This document shows, piece by piece, positions 1 to 6,717 of a DNA stretch of 21,478 nt; within the stretch, counting starts at the first letter, position 1, and each line of letters starts with the position of its first letter. The notes under the pieces are model-generated. The model was not told the DNA's origin and did not search any database. It was given only the letters and a program-made list of their open reading frames with translations. The position numbers were made by a program, and so were the translations under genes. The DNA is from JAKACU01 sp021821185 (GTDB lineage: Bacteria > Bacillota > Bacilli > Alicyclobacillales > SLC66), in NCBI GenBank assembly GCA_027343965.1, contig DAHWJX010000109.1, positions 1 to 21,478 on the forward strand, in the 5' to 3' direction.

Positions 1-111
1 ACAAAATCCCATGCCCTCCCAAGCATGGCGGGACCTGCGCCATCCACCACGGGGGAAAGTTAGTCCTGTGAGGTCCTAACCCTTTAAGAGGATGCTGGTT
101 CCTATTTTTTT
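1..111 (+). ncRNA. 3' end of an unidentified structured RNA or leader
   Basis: There is no open frame here, but the DNA is rich in nested pairing. GGACCT (31-36) can pair with AGGTCC (70-75). Inside it CACGGG pairs with CCTGTG. An outer CCAAGCAT near 18-25 can pair with ATGCTGG near 92-98. The stretch ends in CCTATTTTTTT (101-111), which looks like a rho-independent stop. I compared it by eye with tmRNA, RNase P RNA, SRP RNA, 6S RNA, T-box and common riboswitch cores and recognised none. The window edge cuts it, so its 5' end is unknown. It may equally be a terminator region of an unseen upstream gene. Confidence 0.25.
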
Positions 112-276
112 GCATAAAAAAGTGTACTGCCAAACGTACGAATGTTAGTATAAGACCAGTGAGTTCAATTTGCAACCACTGAATCCTATAAATTCTTTGT
201 TGCATCTGCACTTATTGTATCCATATTGGTGATAACTGGTGCGACCTTTACTTATTCGTTCATGATGGTACCACCG
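112..276. other. Intergenic spacer without recognised features
   Basis: AT-rich sequence between the putative RNA end and the htpX promoter. No reading frame with a ribosome binding site, no strong hairpin and no repeat was found on either strand. Confidence 0.5.
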
Positions 277-285
277 TGATATAAT
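277..285 (+). promoter_or_regulatory. Extended -10 promoter for htpX
   Basis: TGATATAAT gives a perfect TATAAT at 280-285 preceded by the TGn extension at 277-279. No good -35 box lies 16-18 bases upstream, as is common for extended -10 promoters. The predicted transcript would have a leader of about 40 bases before the htpX start. Confidence 0.55.
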
Positions 286-329
286 AAATTAGATTTCTAC
301 AACGCCAAGTCACAAGGATGGTGTCTCCA

Positions 330-1202
330 TTGAATTCATTAAAGACATGGATGCTGATGGGTATTCTCACAATACTGTTAGTTGTGATCGGCGGTGTAAT
401 CGGCGGACGCGGCGGTGCGGCGATTGCTCTTATCATAGGTATCGTCATGAATGGCGCAAGCTACTTTTTTAGCGATCAAATCGCTATTTCTATGGTTGGA
501 GCCAAGCCCGCTACAGAACAAGGTCATCCCGAACTATTTACGCTTGTTCGTCACTTGGCAACACGCGCCGGCTTACCTATGCCAAAACTCTACGTATCGC
601 CATCAGATCAACCTAATGCATTTGCTACGGGGCGTAATCCTCAGCATGCAGCCATCGTAGTCAATCAAGGGTTAGTACGATTGTTGACGCAACGAGAATT
701 GGCGGGTGTGCTAGCTCACGAAATGTCGCATATTCGTCACAGAGACATTTTAATAGCGTCTATGGCCGCAACTTTGGCTGGTGCTATTACATGGATAGCA
801 CAGATGTTGCAATGGGGTATGTTTTGGGGCGAAGTAGGCAATGGCAATCGTCGTGATCAAAACTGGATTGCTGATATCGCTTTGATGATTCTTGCCCCCA
901 TTGCGGCGACGATGATTCAGTTAGCGATCTCCAGGAGCCGTGAGTATAAAGCGGATGCCGGGGCTGCTCACTTAACGCTCGATCCCGACGGGCTTGCGGA
1001 TGCCTTAGCAAAGCTTGATCATGCACCCCGATTTGGAACAACGCGTGATCGATCAGGTCGCCAAGAGCCAACAGCTGCGGCGGCTATGGCTCATATGTAC
1101 ATTGTCAGTCCCTTACGCGGACAGCAGCTTGCCGGATTGTTCAGTACACATCCAGCAACGGAAGAACGCATTCGTCGTTTGCGGCTCATGAGAATCGGAT
1201 AA
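330..1202 (+). CDS. htpX: HtpX-type membrane zinc metalloprotease
   Basis: This is a 290-residue M48 peptidase that cleaves misfolded or damaged membrane proteins at the cytoplasmic face. Numbered from the TTG at 330, the zinc motif HEMSH is at 130-134 and the third ligand is the Glu of SREYKADAG (about 205). There is a two-segment hydrophobic N terminus and a hydrophobic pair between the two motifs, and the length is normal for the family. An ATG at 318 is in frame, but AAGG touches it directly. From the TTG at 330, AAGGATGGTG (314-323) sits 6 bases upstream, and the protein then begins MNSLKTWMLMGILT, close to the usual HtpX opening. I therefore prefer TTG. It is monocistronic, with its own promoter and terminator. 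Confidence 0.93.
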   Translation: MNSLKTWMLMGILTILLVVIGGVIGGRGGAAIALIIGIVMNGASYFFSDQIAISMVGAKPATEQGHPELFTLVRHLATRAGLPMPKLYVSPSDQPNAFATGRNPQHAAIVVNQGLVRLLTQRELAGVLAHEMSHIRHRDILIASMAATLAGAITWIAQMLQWGMFWGEVGNGNRRDQNWIADIALMILAPIAATMIQLAISRSREYKADAGAAHLTLDPDGLADALAKLDHAPRFGTTRDRSGRQEPTAAAAMAHMYIVSPLRGQQLAGLFSTHPATEERIRRLRLMRIG

Positions 1203-1214
1203 AGCAATCTCGCT

Positions 1215-1257
1215 ACAAGAAAGGCCCGCTCCTATGGCGGGCCTTTCTTGTGTTTTT
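1215..1257 (+). terminator. Rho-independent terminator of htpX
   Basis: A 15-bp perfect stem (1215-1229 with 1237-1251, core AAAGGCCCGC/GCGGGCCTTT) is followed by GTTTTTT. In the reverse direction there is no T run, so it is a poorer stop for the convergent gene that ends at 1271. Confidence 0.92.
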
Positions 1258-1270
1258 TAACCGTGACGGC

Positions 1271-1777
1271 TTAGTAAGCGATGTTGGTGCGGTCCGCTTG
1301 CATAACAGCATTAACTCCGCTATACCCATACCCTTGTGTTCCTTGCGGATTTTGCATCCCTTGCATCATCGATCCATCTTGACTCGCATAGCGATCAGCG
1401 CTCATGACAGATTGGACTGCACTCGGGTTAACCTGCGACGTGTAATTAACACTTTGCGATGCCGAGTAGCTCGGCGTTTGCGTATTGTAATTGTGGTAGC
1501 TCGGCATTGATTCTTGCTGATCCACATAGCGATCAGCTGCCATCACATTATTTACTGCACCAGATGAATATCCTCCTTGATAGCCTCCTGCATAAGATCC
1601 GTAGGACCCATAAGAAGGAGTATATTGATTCATTCCAGGCGAAGTAGTCGACGCCTGTGAAGCATACGCATAATTAGAGGTACTTTGTACTTGCTGCGAT
1701 ACCATCTGCAGCTCTTGTAAGGTTTGCTGGCACAGATTCATGGCCCTTTGTATACTTTGTTGAACTTGTTGTTGCAT
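1271..1777 (-). CDS. Low-complexity Q/S/Y/G-rich protein with three VMxADR repeats
   Basis: A 168-residue protein of unknown function. The start is the ATG at 1777, because GGAGGC lies 7 bases upstream; a longer frame from 1831 lacks a site. Residues 1-31 form a Gln-rich amphipathic helix (MQQQVQQSIQRAMNL...). Residues 32-73 are Ser/Tyr/Gly/Gln-rich (SYGSYGSYAGGYQGGY). Three related blocks follow: AVNNVMAADRY (74-84), AVQSVMSADRY (120-130) and GVNAVMQADR (154-163), separated by disordered-looking Tyr/Ser/Gln linkers. There is no signal peptide or membrane segment. Such a composition is typical of spore coat or crust proteins and other self-associating proteins, and the organism makes spores, so a spore-surface role is a guess. 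No family was recognised. It sits alone between htpX and an M23 peptidase. Confidence 0.72.
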   Translation of the reverse strand: MQQQVQQSIQRAMNLCQQTLQELQMVSQQVQSTSNYAYASQASTTSPGMNQYTPSYGSYGSYAGGYQGGYSSGAVNNVMAADRYVDQQESMPSYHNYNTQTPSYSASQSVNYTSQVNPSAVQSVMSADRYASQDGSMMQGMQNPQGTQGYGYSGVNAVMQADRTNIAY

Positions 1778-1890
1778 GTCATCGCCTCCGCAAAGTTGTA
1801 GTGAAACCGACCATAGTTTCTCCGTGAACAACCTCGGTATGCACCGTTAAAAGCTGGATGTGTAAATATCTTAGGTTCCATACACACTAG

Positions 1891-1920
1891 AAGCATTCGC
1901 AATGTGTGGGGTGAATGCTT
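1891..1920 (+). promoter_or_regulatory. Stem-loop over the M23 peptidase initiation region
   Basis: AAGCATTC (1891-1898) and GAATGCTT (1913-1920) are perfect complements around a 14-base loop that contains TGGGGT, the only ribosome-binding-like sequence for the downstream gene. Folding would display that site in a loop and shorten its effective distance to the ATG at 1926. The regulatory meaning is inferred. Confidence 0.35.
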
Positions 1921-1925
1921 CTATC

Positions 1926-2933
1926 ATGAATTACGCCATGGTTGCTATTACTTTGCTCGCGATGACTGCAACTTCACCGTTACCGACCAAGCCTGTCCAA
2001 GCTCCCATTCCCGCATGGTACACACAGGCGGCTAATCATTATCATGTACCATGGTCACTTTTAGTTGCCCTAGATACGTACGGGGGAACAACCAAGCCAC
2101 CTACAGGCATCACGCGCCCTAAGCATATGCCATCCGAAAGGATTGGTTTTCGTTTTACACCTTTCGAATGGCAAGGTCTCTTAAATCCAGTCATGGATGA
2201 TAAAAACCCTGCGCGCATTGCACTTTTTGAAGGTCGCGGTCTTGATGGAGATCACGATAGAAATGCGGATCAGGATAATCCTTATGATCGTAGTGCCGCT
2301 ATGGCCAATTGGCTTCGTCAAGGTGGTAGCACGGAGCAAGAACAATCGAATGTGTTATGGAATCATTTTAACAACACGCTTGCCGTGGAACGCATTTTAG
2401 CGCTGTCACACGTTTACGCAAAATTTGCTTCATCACAATTAACAGATCGTTGCTTTCCCGTACACAAGAAGTACAGTTATTCATTTCGCGATACATGGGG
2501 CGAAGGGCGCAATTTTGGAGGACGTAGGATCCACGAGGGCACTGATATTTTCGCAGGCTATGGAACGCCAGTTCTTAGTACTTGTTATGGCTATGTTGAA
2601 TTGATCGGATGGAATCGTTTAGGAGGATGGCGTGTGGGGTTACGATCAGCCGATAATATGTATTTTTATTACGCGCATTTGTCATCGTACGCCAAAGGCA
2701 TCAAACAAGGCGTGATTGTACGACCTGGTCAAGTTATCGGTTATGTGGGAAGCAGTGGCTATGGAAGGCCCGGAACATCTGGCAAGTTTCCTCCCCATCT
2801 GCATTTTGGAATCTATCGTGATACAGGAACGCAAGAGTGGGCTTTTGATCCTTACCCATCGTTGCGCCGTTGGGAGAAAAAACCGCAGATTATCTTATAC
2901 CCAGCACGAAATAAAGCTACGCCCGGCCGCTGA
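1926..2933 (+). CDS. Secreted M23 metallopeptidase with a degenerate transglycosylase-like N domain
   Basis: A 335-residue exported peptidoglycan endopeptidase. An N-terminal hydrophobic signal (MNYAMVAITLLAMTATS) is followed by about 110 residues resembling an MltB/SLT lysozyme-like fold: VPWSLLVALDTYGG near residue 41 and DGDHDRNADQDNPYDRSAAMANWL near 107-130, which matches the usual DGDGDG..DP.D...AA.YL segment. The catalytic Glu expected after the first helix appears to be Gly. The C-terminal M23 domain is intact: HEGTD (zinc ligands His203 and Asp207), YYAHLS (His251) and PPHLHF (His291, His293). The start is uncertain. ATG 1926 gives the cleanest signal peptide, while in-frame ATG 1902 has no ribosome site and GTG 1911 is also possible. 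The stop lies 1 base from the convergent pstB stop. Confidence 0.85.
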   Translation: MNYAMVAITLLAMTATSPLPTKPVQAPIPAWYTQAANHYHVPWSLLVALDTYGGTTKPPTGITRPKHMPSERIGFRFTPFEWQGLLNPVMDDKNPARIALFEGRGLDGDHDRNADQDNPYDRSAAMANWLRQGGSTEQEQSNVLWNHFNNTLAVERILALSHVYAKFASSQLTDRCFPVHKKYSYSFRDTWGEGRNFGGRRIHEGTDIFAGYGTPVLSTCYGYVELIGWNRLGGWRVGLRSADNMYFYYAHLSSYAKGIKQGVIVRPGQVIGYVGSSGYGRPGTSGKFPPHLHFGIYRDTGTQEWAFDPYPSLRRWEKKPQIILYPARNKATPGR

Positions 2934-2949
2934 GTTATCCAAAGCGGCC
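2925..2949. terminator. Shared hairpin between M23 gene and pstB
   Basis: GGCCGCT (2925-2931) pairs perfectly with AGCGGCC (2943-2949) around an 11-base loop. Both stop codons of the convergent genes lie in or next to the loop. There is no real T tract on either side, so it may be a weak bidirectional terminator or a 3'-end stabiliser. Confidence 0.45.
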
Positions 2950-3687
2950 TGTCACATAATCTTCTGTGCGTTTATCCTTTGGTGTCGTGAATAGGTGTGT
3001 TGTTTTTCCATATTCGATCATTTCACCACTAAGAAAAAAAGCTGTCTTATCAGCTACTCGTGCCGCTTGCTGAAGGTTATGTGTCACGATCAAAATCGTA
3101 TAGTGGGTCTTCAAATCCTCAATAAGTTCCTCGATTTGCAGTGTCGCCATCGGGCTTAACGTCGATGCAGGTTCGTCAAGTAGCAAAACCGATGGATCTA
3201 CGGCTAGAACGCGTGCAATACAAAGTTGTTGTTGCTGTGCCGTAGACAAAAGGACGGCAGGCATTTGCAAGCGATCTTTCACTTCATCCCAGAGCATGGC
3301 AGAACGCAACGATCGTTCGACGCGATCGGCTATGCTCGAACGGTTGCGCAATCCCTGAAGGCGCAGACCGGCCGCCACGTTCGAGAATATGGTCATGGTC
3401 GGAAATGGGTTAGGTCGGTGAAATACCATACCGATTTTTCTGCGCGTCTCTTCTGCCGTCATATGGTATACGTTTTGTTCCCCTAAAAAGATGTCACCTG
3501 TCATACGCGCATCAGGTATCGCTTCAAGCAATCGATTGAGACACCGTACAAACGTAGATTTTCCGCAACCCGGTGGGCCAATGATTGCCGTCACTTCATT
3601 AGGTCTGATCTCAAGAGTTACGCCACGCAACACTTTGGTTTGTCCATAATACGCAGAAACATCATGAGCTGCCACAACATCTGCCAC
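2935..3687 (-). CDS. pstB: Phosphate ABC transporter ATP-binding protein, atypical motifs
   Basis: This 250-residue ATPase powers the PstCA phosphate channel from the cytoplasmic side. Length, RPNPFP segment and gene context identify PstB. Walker A GPPGCGKST (37-45), Walker B VLLLDE (167-172) and the H-loop His203 are intact. Three other conserved motifs are not. The Q-loop Gln is His90 (GMVFHRPNPFP), the LSGGQ signature reads LSTAQ (147-151) followed by QQQ in place of QQR, and the D-loop SALD reads STLS (175-178). These positions normally contact ATP across the dimer. The start is GTG 3687, with AAGAAGG about 8-10 bases upstream; a nearby ATG is out of frame. It is the third gene of pstCAB, 15 bases after pstA. 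A degraded or specialised paralogue is possible. Confidence 0.88.
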   Translation of the reverse strand: MADVVAAHDVSAYYGQTKVLRGVTLEIRPNEVTAIIGPPGCGKSTFVRCLNRLLEAIPDARMTGDIFLGEQNVYHMTAEETRRKIGMVFHRPNPFPTMTIFSNVAAGLRLQGLRNRSSIADRVERSLRSAMLWDEVKDRLQMPAVLLSTAQQQQLCIARVLAVDPSVLLLDEPASTLSPMATLQIEELIEDLKTHYTILIVTHNLQQAARVADKTAFFLSGEMIEYGKTTHLFTTPKDKRTEDYVTGRFG

Positions 3688-3702
3688 AAGCCTAGCCTTC
3701 TT

Positions 3703-4509
3703 TCAATGAACTACCCTGCGACTGATCTGCTTTGAGACAAGCAGCAGGATGGACACAAAAACCAACAACAACAAAGATCTTCCCCACGCTTCAAGAATCC
3801 AACCTTTCATTGGCCCCTTTGCAAAAGTAAAGGCGGCCAAAGGCAACGACACCGCGTGGTCGCCAAACGATGTGAATATAAGCGGCGCCGTTTCACCCAT
3901 GACACGGGCGAGGCCGTGCAACCACTGTCGCATCAAAAAACGAAAACAACTAGGTACCAAGACGTAAAAAATCAGTTGCCATTTGGTCGCACCAATGGCA
4001 AGTGCTCCTTCACGAATTATGGAAGGTACATTGTGAAAGATCTGCTCTGTGTCGCGAATAAGGCGCGGCATAAGCACAAACGATAACGCAATGGAGCTGT
4101 ATATCATCGACCAATCATCCATGTGCGTGGTTATCATACTAAACACGAATAATCCACCTATGACGGCAGGAAGATCAGCCATCGTAGTCACCAAGCCACG
4201 CAAAATGCGCATGAAGCGATGGTTAGGGTATTCCGCCAAATACACGCCGACCATAAGCCCGACCGGGATAGACACAGCGGCTGTCAACAAAGTTATGATG
4301 ATCGTCCCTGCTATGGCATGAATAAGGTTACCACCAAATGATGAAGCGCTTACTTGATCAAGTACAGCCGGTGATAGCCCTTGCAACCCGCGAACAACCA
4401 CTTCCACCACCATGCTGATCACAGGAAGCACAGCAACGATACCCAAAAAAAACCACAAAAAAAGCCAAAGCTTGCTTTTTATTTGACGGAACTTTGGTTG
4501 CACTTTCAT
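3703..4509 (-). CDS. pstA: Phosphate ABC transporter permease PstA
   Basis: A 268-residue inner-membrane permease that forms the phosphate channel with PstC. About six hydrophobic helices are visible. The cytoplasmic coupling (EAA) loop reads REGALAIGATKWQLIFYVLVP, the surface that docks on PstB, and a GETAPLIFTSF segment typical of PstA follows. The start is the ATG at 4509, giving MKVQPKFRQ. It has GGAGGG 8 bases upstream and overlaps the pstC stop by 4 bases (ATGA), which implies translational coupling. A longer frame to 4587 only runs into pstC. The C terminus ends SKQISRRVVH. No key residue is missing, in contrast to pstB. Confidence 0.93.
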   Translation of the reverse strand: MKVQPKFRQIKSKLWLFLWFFLGIVAVLPVISMVVEVVVRGLQGLSPAVLDQVSASSFGGNLIHAIAGTIIITLLTAAVSIPVGLMVGVYLAEYPNHRFMRILRGLVTTMADLPAVIGGLFVFSMITTHMDDWSMIYSSIALSFVLMPRLIRDTEQIFHNVPSIIREGALAIGATKWQLIFYVLVPSCFRFLMRQWLHGLARVMGETAPLIFTSFGDHAVSLPLAAFTFAKGPMKGWILEAWGRSLLLLVFVSILLLVSKQISRRVVH

Positions 4510-5345
4510 AAAGGCACCCTCCGTCCGCGCTTCGCTGATCGAACCAATAGCCGTCCACCTATCGAAGTCAAAATAGCCACCAGGCAAAGTAGCAACGCAA
4601 CTTCATACAGTGATGATGTTACAAGCGCATTGGTTCGCAAACCAAAATCATTCACCAACACGCCAGTCAAGGTTTGCCCTTTAGGACCCAATACCATCAC
4701 AATCACAATCGTCTCACCGATGGCTCTTGTCAAGCCAAGTACAGCACTACCTAAGATACCTTGCCGAGCATAAGGTAAGACAACCATGTGAATCATTTCT
4801 TCTTTCGTTGCACCAATCGCTAATGCACCTTGTTTTAATTCGTCCGGGACATCGTTCATAATCTTTCGCACCGTACTGACAATCGTCGGTAGAACCATGA
4901 GAGCAAGCACGACACCTGCCGCATAAATTCCAACTCCAAGGTGCAAAAAAGATAACATTGAAAGTCCCCATAACCCGTAGATAACACTTGGTATGGCCGA
5001 TAAACCATCGACAAACAACAACATTGGACGATTAAACCATGGCCAATCATACTGAGATAAAACGATAGCTAACGCCACACCGGTGATGGTAGCTAAAATG
5101 ACGGCAAGTAAGGAAGTCGCAAATGTTCCATAAATCAGTGGTAACACCCCATACTGACCGTGTACAGGGTTCCAGTGGCTTGAGTTCAATTTAAGTAGAC
5201 CAATGTTGCGCAACGCTGGTTGCGATCCAACTGCAAATTTATAAATGAGGAGAAAAAAAACACAAATCATAAATACCGCTGCAAAGAACAAGATGCCTTC
5301 CAAAAGGCGATCGCCTAAAGACCTATGTTGACGCCTTTTTTTCAT
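4506..5345 (-). CDS. pstC: Phosphate ABC transporter permease PstC
   Basis: A 279-residue membrane permease, partner of PstA and first gene of pstCAB. It has an N-terminal basic tail, a first helix (LLEGILFFAAVFMICVFFLL), a periplasmic stretch and five further helices. The coupling loop DELKQGALAIGATKEEMIHMVVLP is intact, followed by GLTRAIGETIVIVMVLG, a PstC hallmark. I chose ATG 5345 because AGGTGAG lies about 5 bases upstream; an in-frame GTG at 5354 would add MSK but has no clear site. A promoter lies just upstream. No phosphate-binding protein gene (pstS) precedes it, and the next gene on this strand is a small acidic protein. Confidence 0.93.
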   Translation of the reverse strand: MKKRRQHRSLGDRLLEGILFFAAVFMICVFFLLIYKFAVGSQPALRNIGLLKLNSSHWNPVHGQYGVLPLIYGTFATSLLAVILATITGVALAIVLSQYDWPWFNRPMLLFVDGLSAIPSVIYGLWGLSMLSFLHLGVGIYAAGVVLALMVLPTIVSTVRKIMNDVPDELKQGALAIGATKEEMIHMVVLPYARQGILGSAVLGLTRAIGETIVIVMVLGPKGQTLTGVLVNDFGLRTNALVTSSLYEVALLLCLVAILTSIGGRLLVRSAKRGRRVPL

Positions 5346-5385
5346 CTTGCTCACCTAACTTCGCCAAGAATACACCCTGTCCTTT

Positions 5386-5414
5386 GTTATAACGCATTTT
5401 GGCGGTTTTGTTAA
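5386..5414 (-). promoter_or_regulatory. Sigma-A promoter of the pstCAB operon
   Basis: On the minus strand TTAACA (5414-5409) is followed after exactly 17 bases by TATAAC (5391-5386). The leader to the pstC ATG would be roughly 35 bases. Only one TTAACA-type element is present, so a PhoP box of tandem TTAACA repeats is not supported. Confidence 0.7.
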
Positions 5415-5417
5415 GAA

Positions 5418-5440
5418 TGGGTGAGAAAACTTCTCACCCA
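5418..5440 (-). terminator. Hairpin terminator after the small acidic protein gene
   Basis: TGGGTGAGAA (5418-5427) pairs perfectly with TTCTCACCCA (5431-5440). On the minus strand it lies 9 bases past the stop of the 5450-5674 gene and is followed by TTCTTAAC, a weak T tract that overlaps the pstC -35 box. Confidence 0.6.
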
Positions 5441-5449
5441 CCGACAAGA

Positions 5450-5674
5450 TTAGACATCTGTCCCATAGCTTGAATCATGTTGAGGATGTTGGAATTTACC
5501 CATCATAGCTTGCTTCGTTAAATCAAAATTCTCTTCATCGTCTTTCGTGGCAGCTTTGGCTACACCAGGGTCACCAGGTTCAACCCACTCATCCCCAGCC
5601 ATAATGGAAGGATCGATGGCCGTTGACCAATGGTCTAGAGGTGTCTCCCTCCATACAGCATCTTTTTCTGTCAC
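5450..5674 (-). CDS. Small acidic conserved-looking protein (DUF3905-like)
   Basis: A 74-residue soluble acidic protein with no signal peptide or membrane segment. Its most structured stretch is PLDHWSTAIDPSIMAGDEWV followed by EPGDPG, near residues 12-36. From memory this resembles the uncharacterised DUF3905 family of spore-forming Bacilli, but I cannot confirm that without a profile search. The remainder (KDDEENFDLTKQAMMGKFQHPQHD) looks flexible. The start is GTG 5674, with AAGGGA about 11 bases upstream; the ATG codons just before it are out of frame. It is divergent from the DUF4383-like gene and separated from pstC by a hairpin. No function is assigned. Confidence 0.68.
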   Translation of the reverse strand: MTEKDAVWRETPLDHWSTAIDPSIMAGDEWVEPGDPGVAKAATKDDEENFDLTKQAMMGKFQHPQHDSSYGTDV

Positions 5675-5758
5675 TTAGCATCATTCCCTTCTTGAAAAGG
5701 TCTACTGCGTTAACCTGTCCCATAAACTTGTTGCATGATTCTCTTAGGAGGCGTGCAC

Positions 5759-6136
5759 ATGGCCGATTATAGGTATGCTCGCGTAACAGGCTGGTTATAT
5801 TTTGCGCTTGGCGTATTAGGACTATTTACAGATCACTTATGGCATATGTTTCACGTTGGTGGCAACATGATGTACATGCATTTCATCATAGGCATCATTG
5901 GAATAACCGCAGCTCGTTACGGATCCATTCGCCAAACGCGCTTGTATGCGATCACAGTCGGCCTTCTCCTGCTTACTTGGGGAGCTGTTGGCACGCTTTC
6001 TCCTGCGTGGTTAGATCCTTATCCCTTACCCCTTGAAAATGCACTACACGTCATTACAGGTATATGGGGATTTTATGGAATCGGCAACAGTATGATGAAC
6101 TGGGTGCGTAAAAAATCATTATCTCGCACACACTAA
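5759..6136 (+). CDS. DUF4383-like four-helix membrane protein
   Basis: A 125-residue integral membrane protein of unknown function. Four hydrophobic helices are visible, at roughly residues 8-24, 39-53, 64-81 and 96-116. The first half contains GNMMYMHFIIGIIGITAARY and the second ENALHVITGIWGFYGIG, the paired Asn...His...Gly pattern that I associate with DUF4383. A poorly conserved charged tail (RKKSLSRTH) ends it. The start is ATG 5759, because AGGAGG (5746-5751) is 7 bases upstream; an upstream in-frame start at 5735 has no site. The CBS protein gene follows 30 bases later on the same strand and may be co-transcribed. Confidence 0.78.
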   Translation: MADYRYARVTGWLYFALGVLGLFTDHLWHMFHVGGNMMYMHFIIGIIGITAARYGSIRQTRLYAITVGLLLLTWGAVGTLSPAWLDPYPLPLENALHVITGIWGFYGIGNSMMNWVRKKSLSRTH

Positions 6137-6166
6137 AGCCCGAATTGATATAAGGGGGGTGTGTAC

Positions 6167-6592
6167 ATGAAGATCCGTGAATTCATGACTAAAAACGTCA
6201 TCACGTGTTCTCCGGATACGACATGCTTTGAAGCCGCCAAAGACATGAAGTCGCATGATATCGGTTCCATGCCTGTGGTGCAAAACAATAAACTTACTGG
6301 TGTCATCACCGATCGCGACATTGTGATCCGATGCATTGCCGCTAATGAAGATCCCAAAACGACAACCGTGACAACCTGCATGTCTAAGAGTCCAGTCACC
6401 TGTAGTCCAGAAACTGATGCACACGAGGCAGCCAGACTCATGGCATCAGAACAAGTCAGACGCTTACCCGTCGTAGAAAATGGTAGCTTGATAGGTATGG
6501 TGGCTCTTGGCGACCTAGCCGTCATCGATATCCACATTGACGAAGCAGGGGATGCCCTGAGTGATATTTCAGAACAAACGCACATTCATTAA
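6167..6592 (+). CDS. Two-CBS-domain protein
   Basis: A 141-residue cytoplasmic protein made of a tandem CBS pair (Bateman module) and little else. CBS1 begins KIREFMTKNVITCSPDTT and ends GVITDRDIVIR. CBS2 begins CMSKSPVTCSPETDAHEAA and ends LIGMVALGDLAVI. Stand-alone pairs of this type bind adenine nucleotides or related ligands and act as sensors; the ligand and partner here are unknown. ATG 6167 is chosen because AAGGGGGG lies about 8 bases upstream; an in-frame GTG at 6161 is too close to that site. It follows the DUF4383-like gene and is closed by the strong hairpin at 6611-6645. Confidence 0.92.
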   Translation: MKIREFMTKNVITCSPDTTCFEAAKDMKSHDIGSMPVVQNNKLTGVITDRDIVIRCIAANEDPKTTTVTTCMSKSPVTCSPETDAHEAARLMASEQVRRLPVVENGSLIGMVALGDLAVIDIHIDEAGDALSDISEQTHIH

Positions 6593-6610
6593 CGTTCCGG
6601 CGAGAGACGT

Positions 6611-6645
6611 AAAACGGCTTGACCATCCACCGGTCAAGCCGTTTT
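6611..6645. terminator. Bidirectional rho-independent terminator after the CBS gene
   Basis: A 14-bp perfect stem, AAAACGGCTTGACC (6611-6624) with GGTCAAGCCGTTTT (6632-6645), has a 7-base loop. It ends in TTTT on the plus strand and, because the stem begins AAAA, also on the minus strand. Confidence 0.88.
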
Positions 6646-6674
6646 CATGAGATGGGCGGGAGACAGATTTATAC

Positions 6675-6704
6675 AATAAAAGAACCCCCGCTAGGCGAGG
6701 GTTC
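6675..6704 (-). terminator. Terminator of the SASP gene
   Basis: On the minus strand GAACCC (6704-6699) and GGGTTC (6687-6682), with an inner GCCTAGC-type loop region, form a GC-rich hairpin followed by TTTTATT (6681-6675). It starts 14 bases after the SASP stop. Confidence 0.85.
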
Positions 6705-6717
6705 CAAACTGGAGAAC

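Noticed and set aside
787..1071. 94-codon minus-strand frame inside htpX
   Set aside because: Lies wholly within the HtpX metalloprotease domain, which has complete motifs; no ribosome site.
1902..1925. ATG 1902 as start of the M23 gene
   Set aside because: No ribosome site precedes it, and it would put polar residues with a Cys (MCGVNAS) in front of a normal signal peptide. It is not excluded.
4381..4773. 130-codon plus-strand frame across the pstA/pstC junction
   Set aside because: Antisense to well-supported permease genes; low-complexity Thr/Lys/Pro-rich product and no initiation signal.
5386..5440. PhoP box upstream of pstC
   Set aside because: Only one TTAACA-like hexamer is present, and it is explained as the -35 box. 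The next similar element is 24 bases away, not on the 11-bp repeat.
6133..6585. 150-codon minus-strand frame opposite the CBS gene
   Set aside because: It mirrors the coding frame of an obvious two-CBS protein, has no ribosome site, and would run through the CBS ribosome site region.
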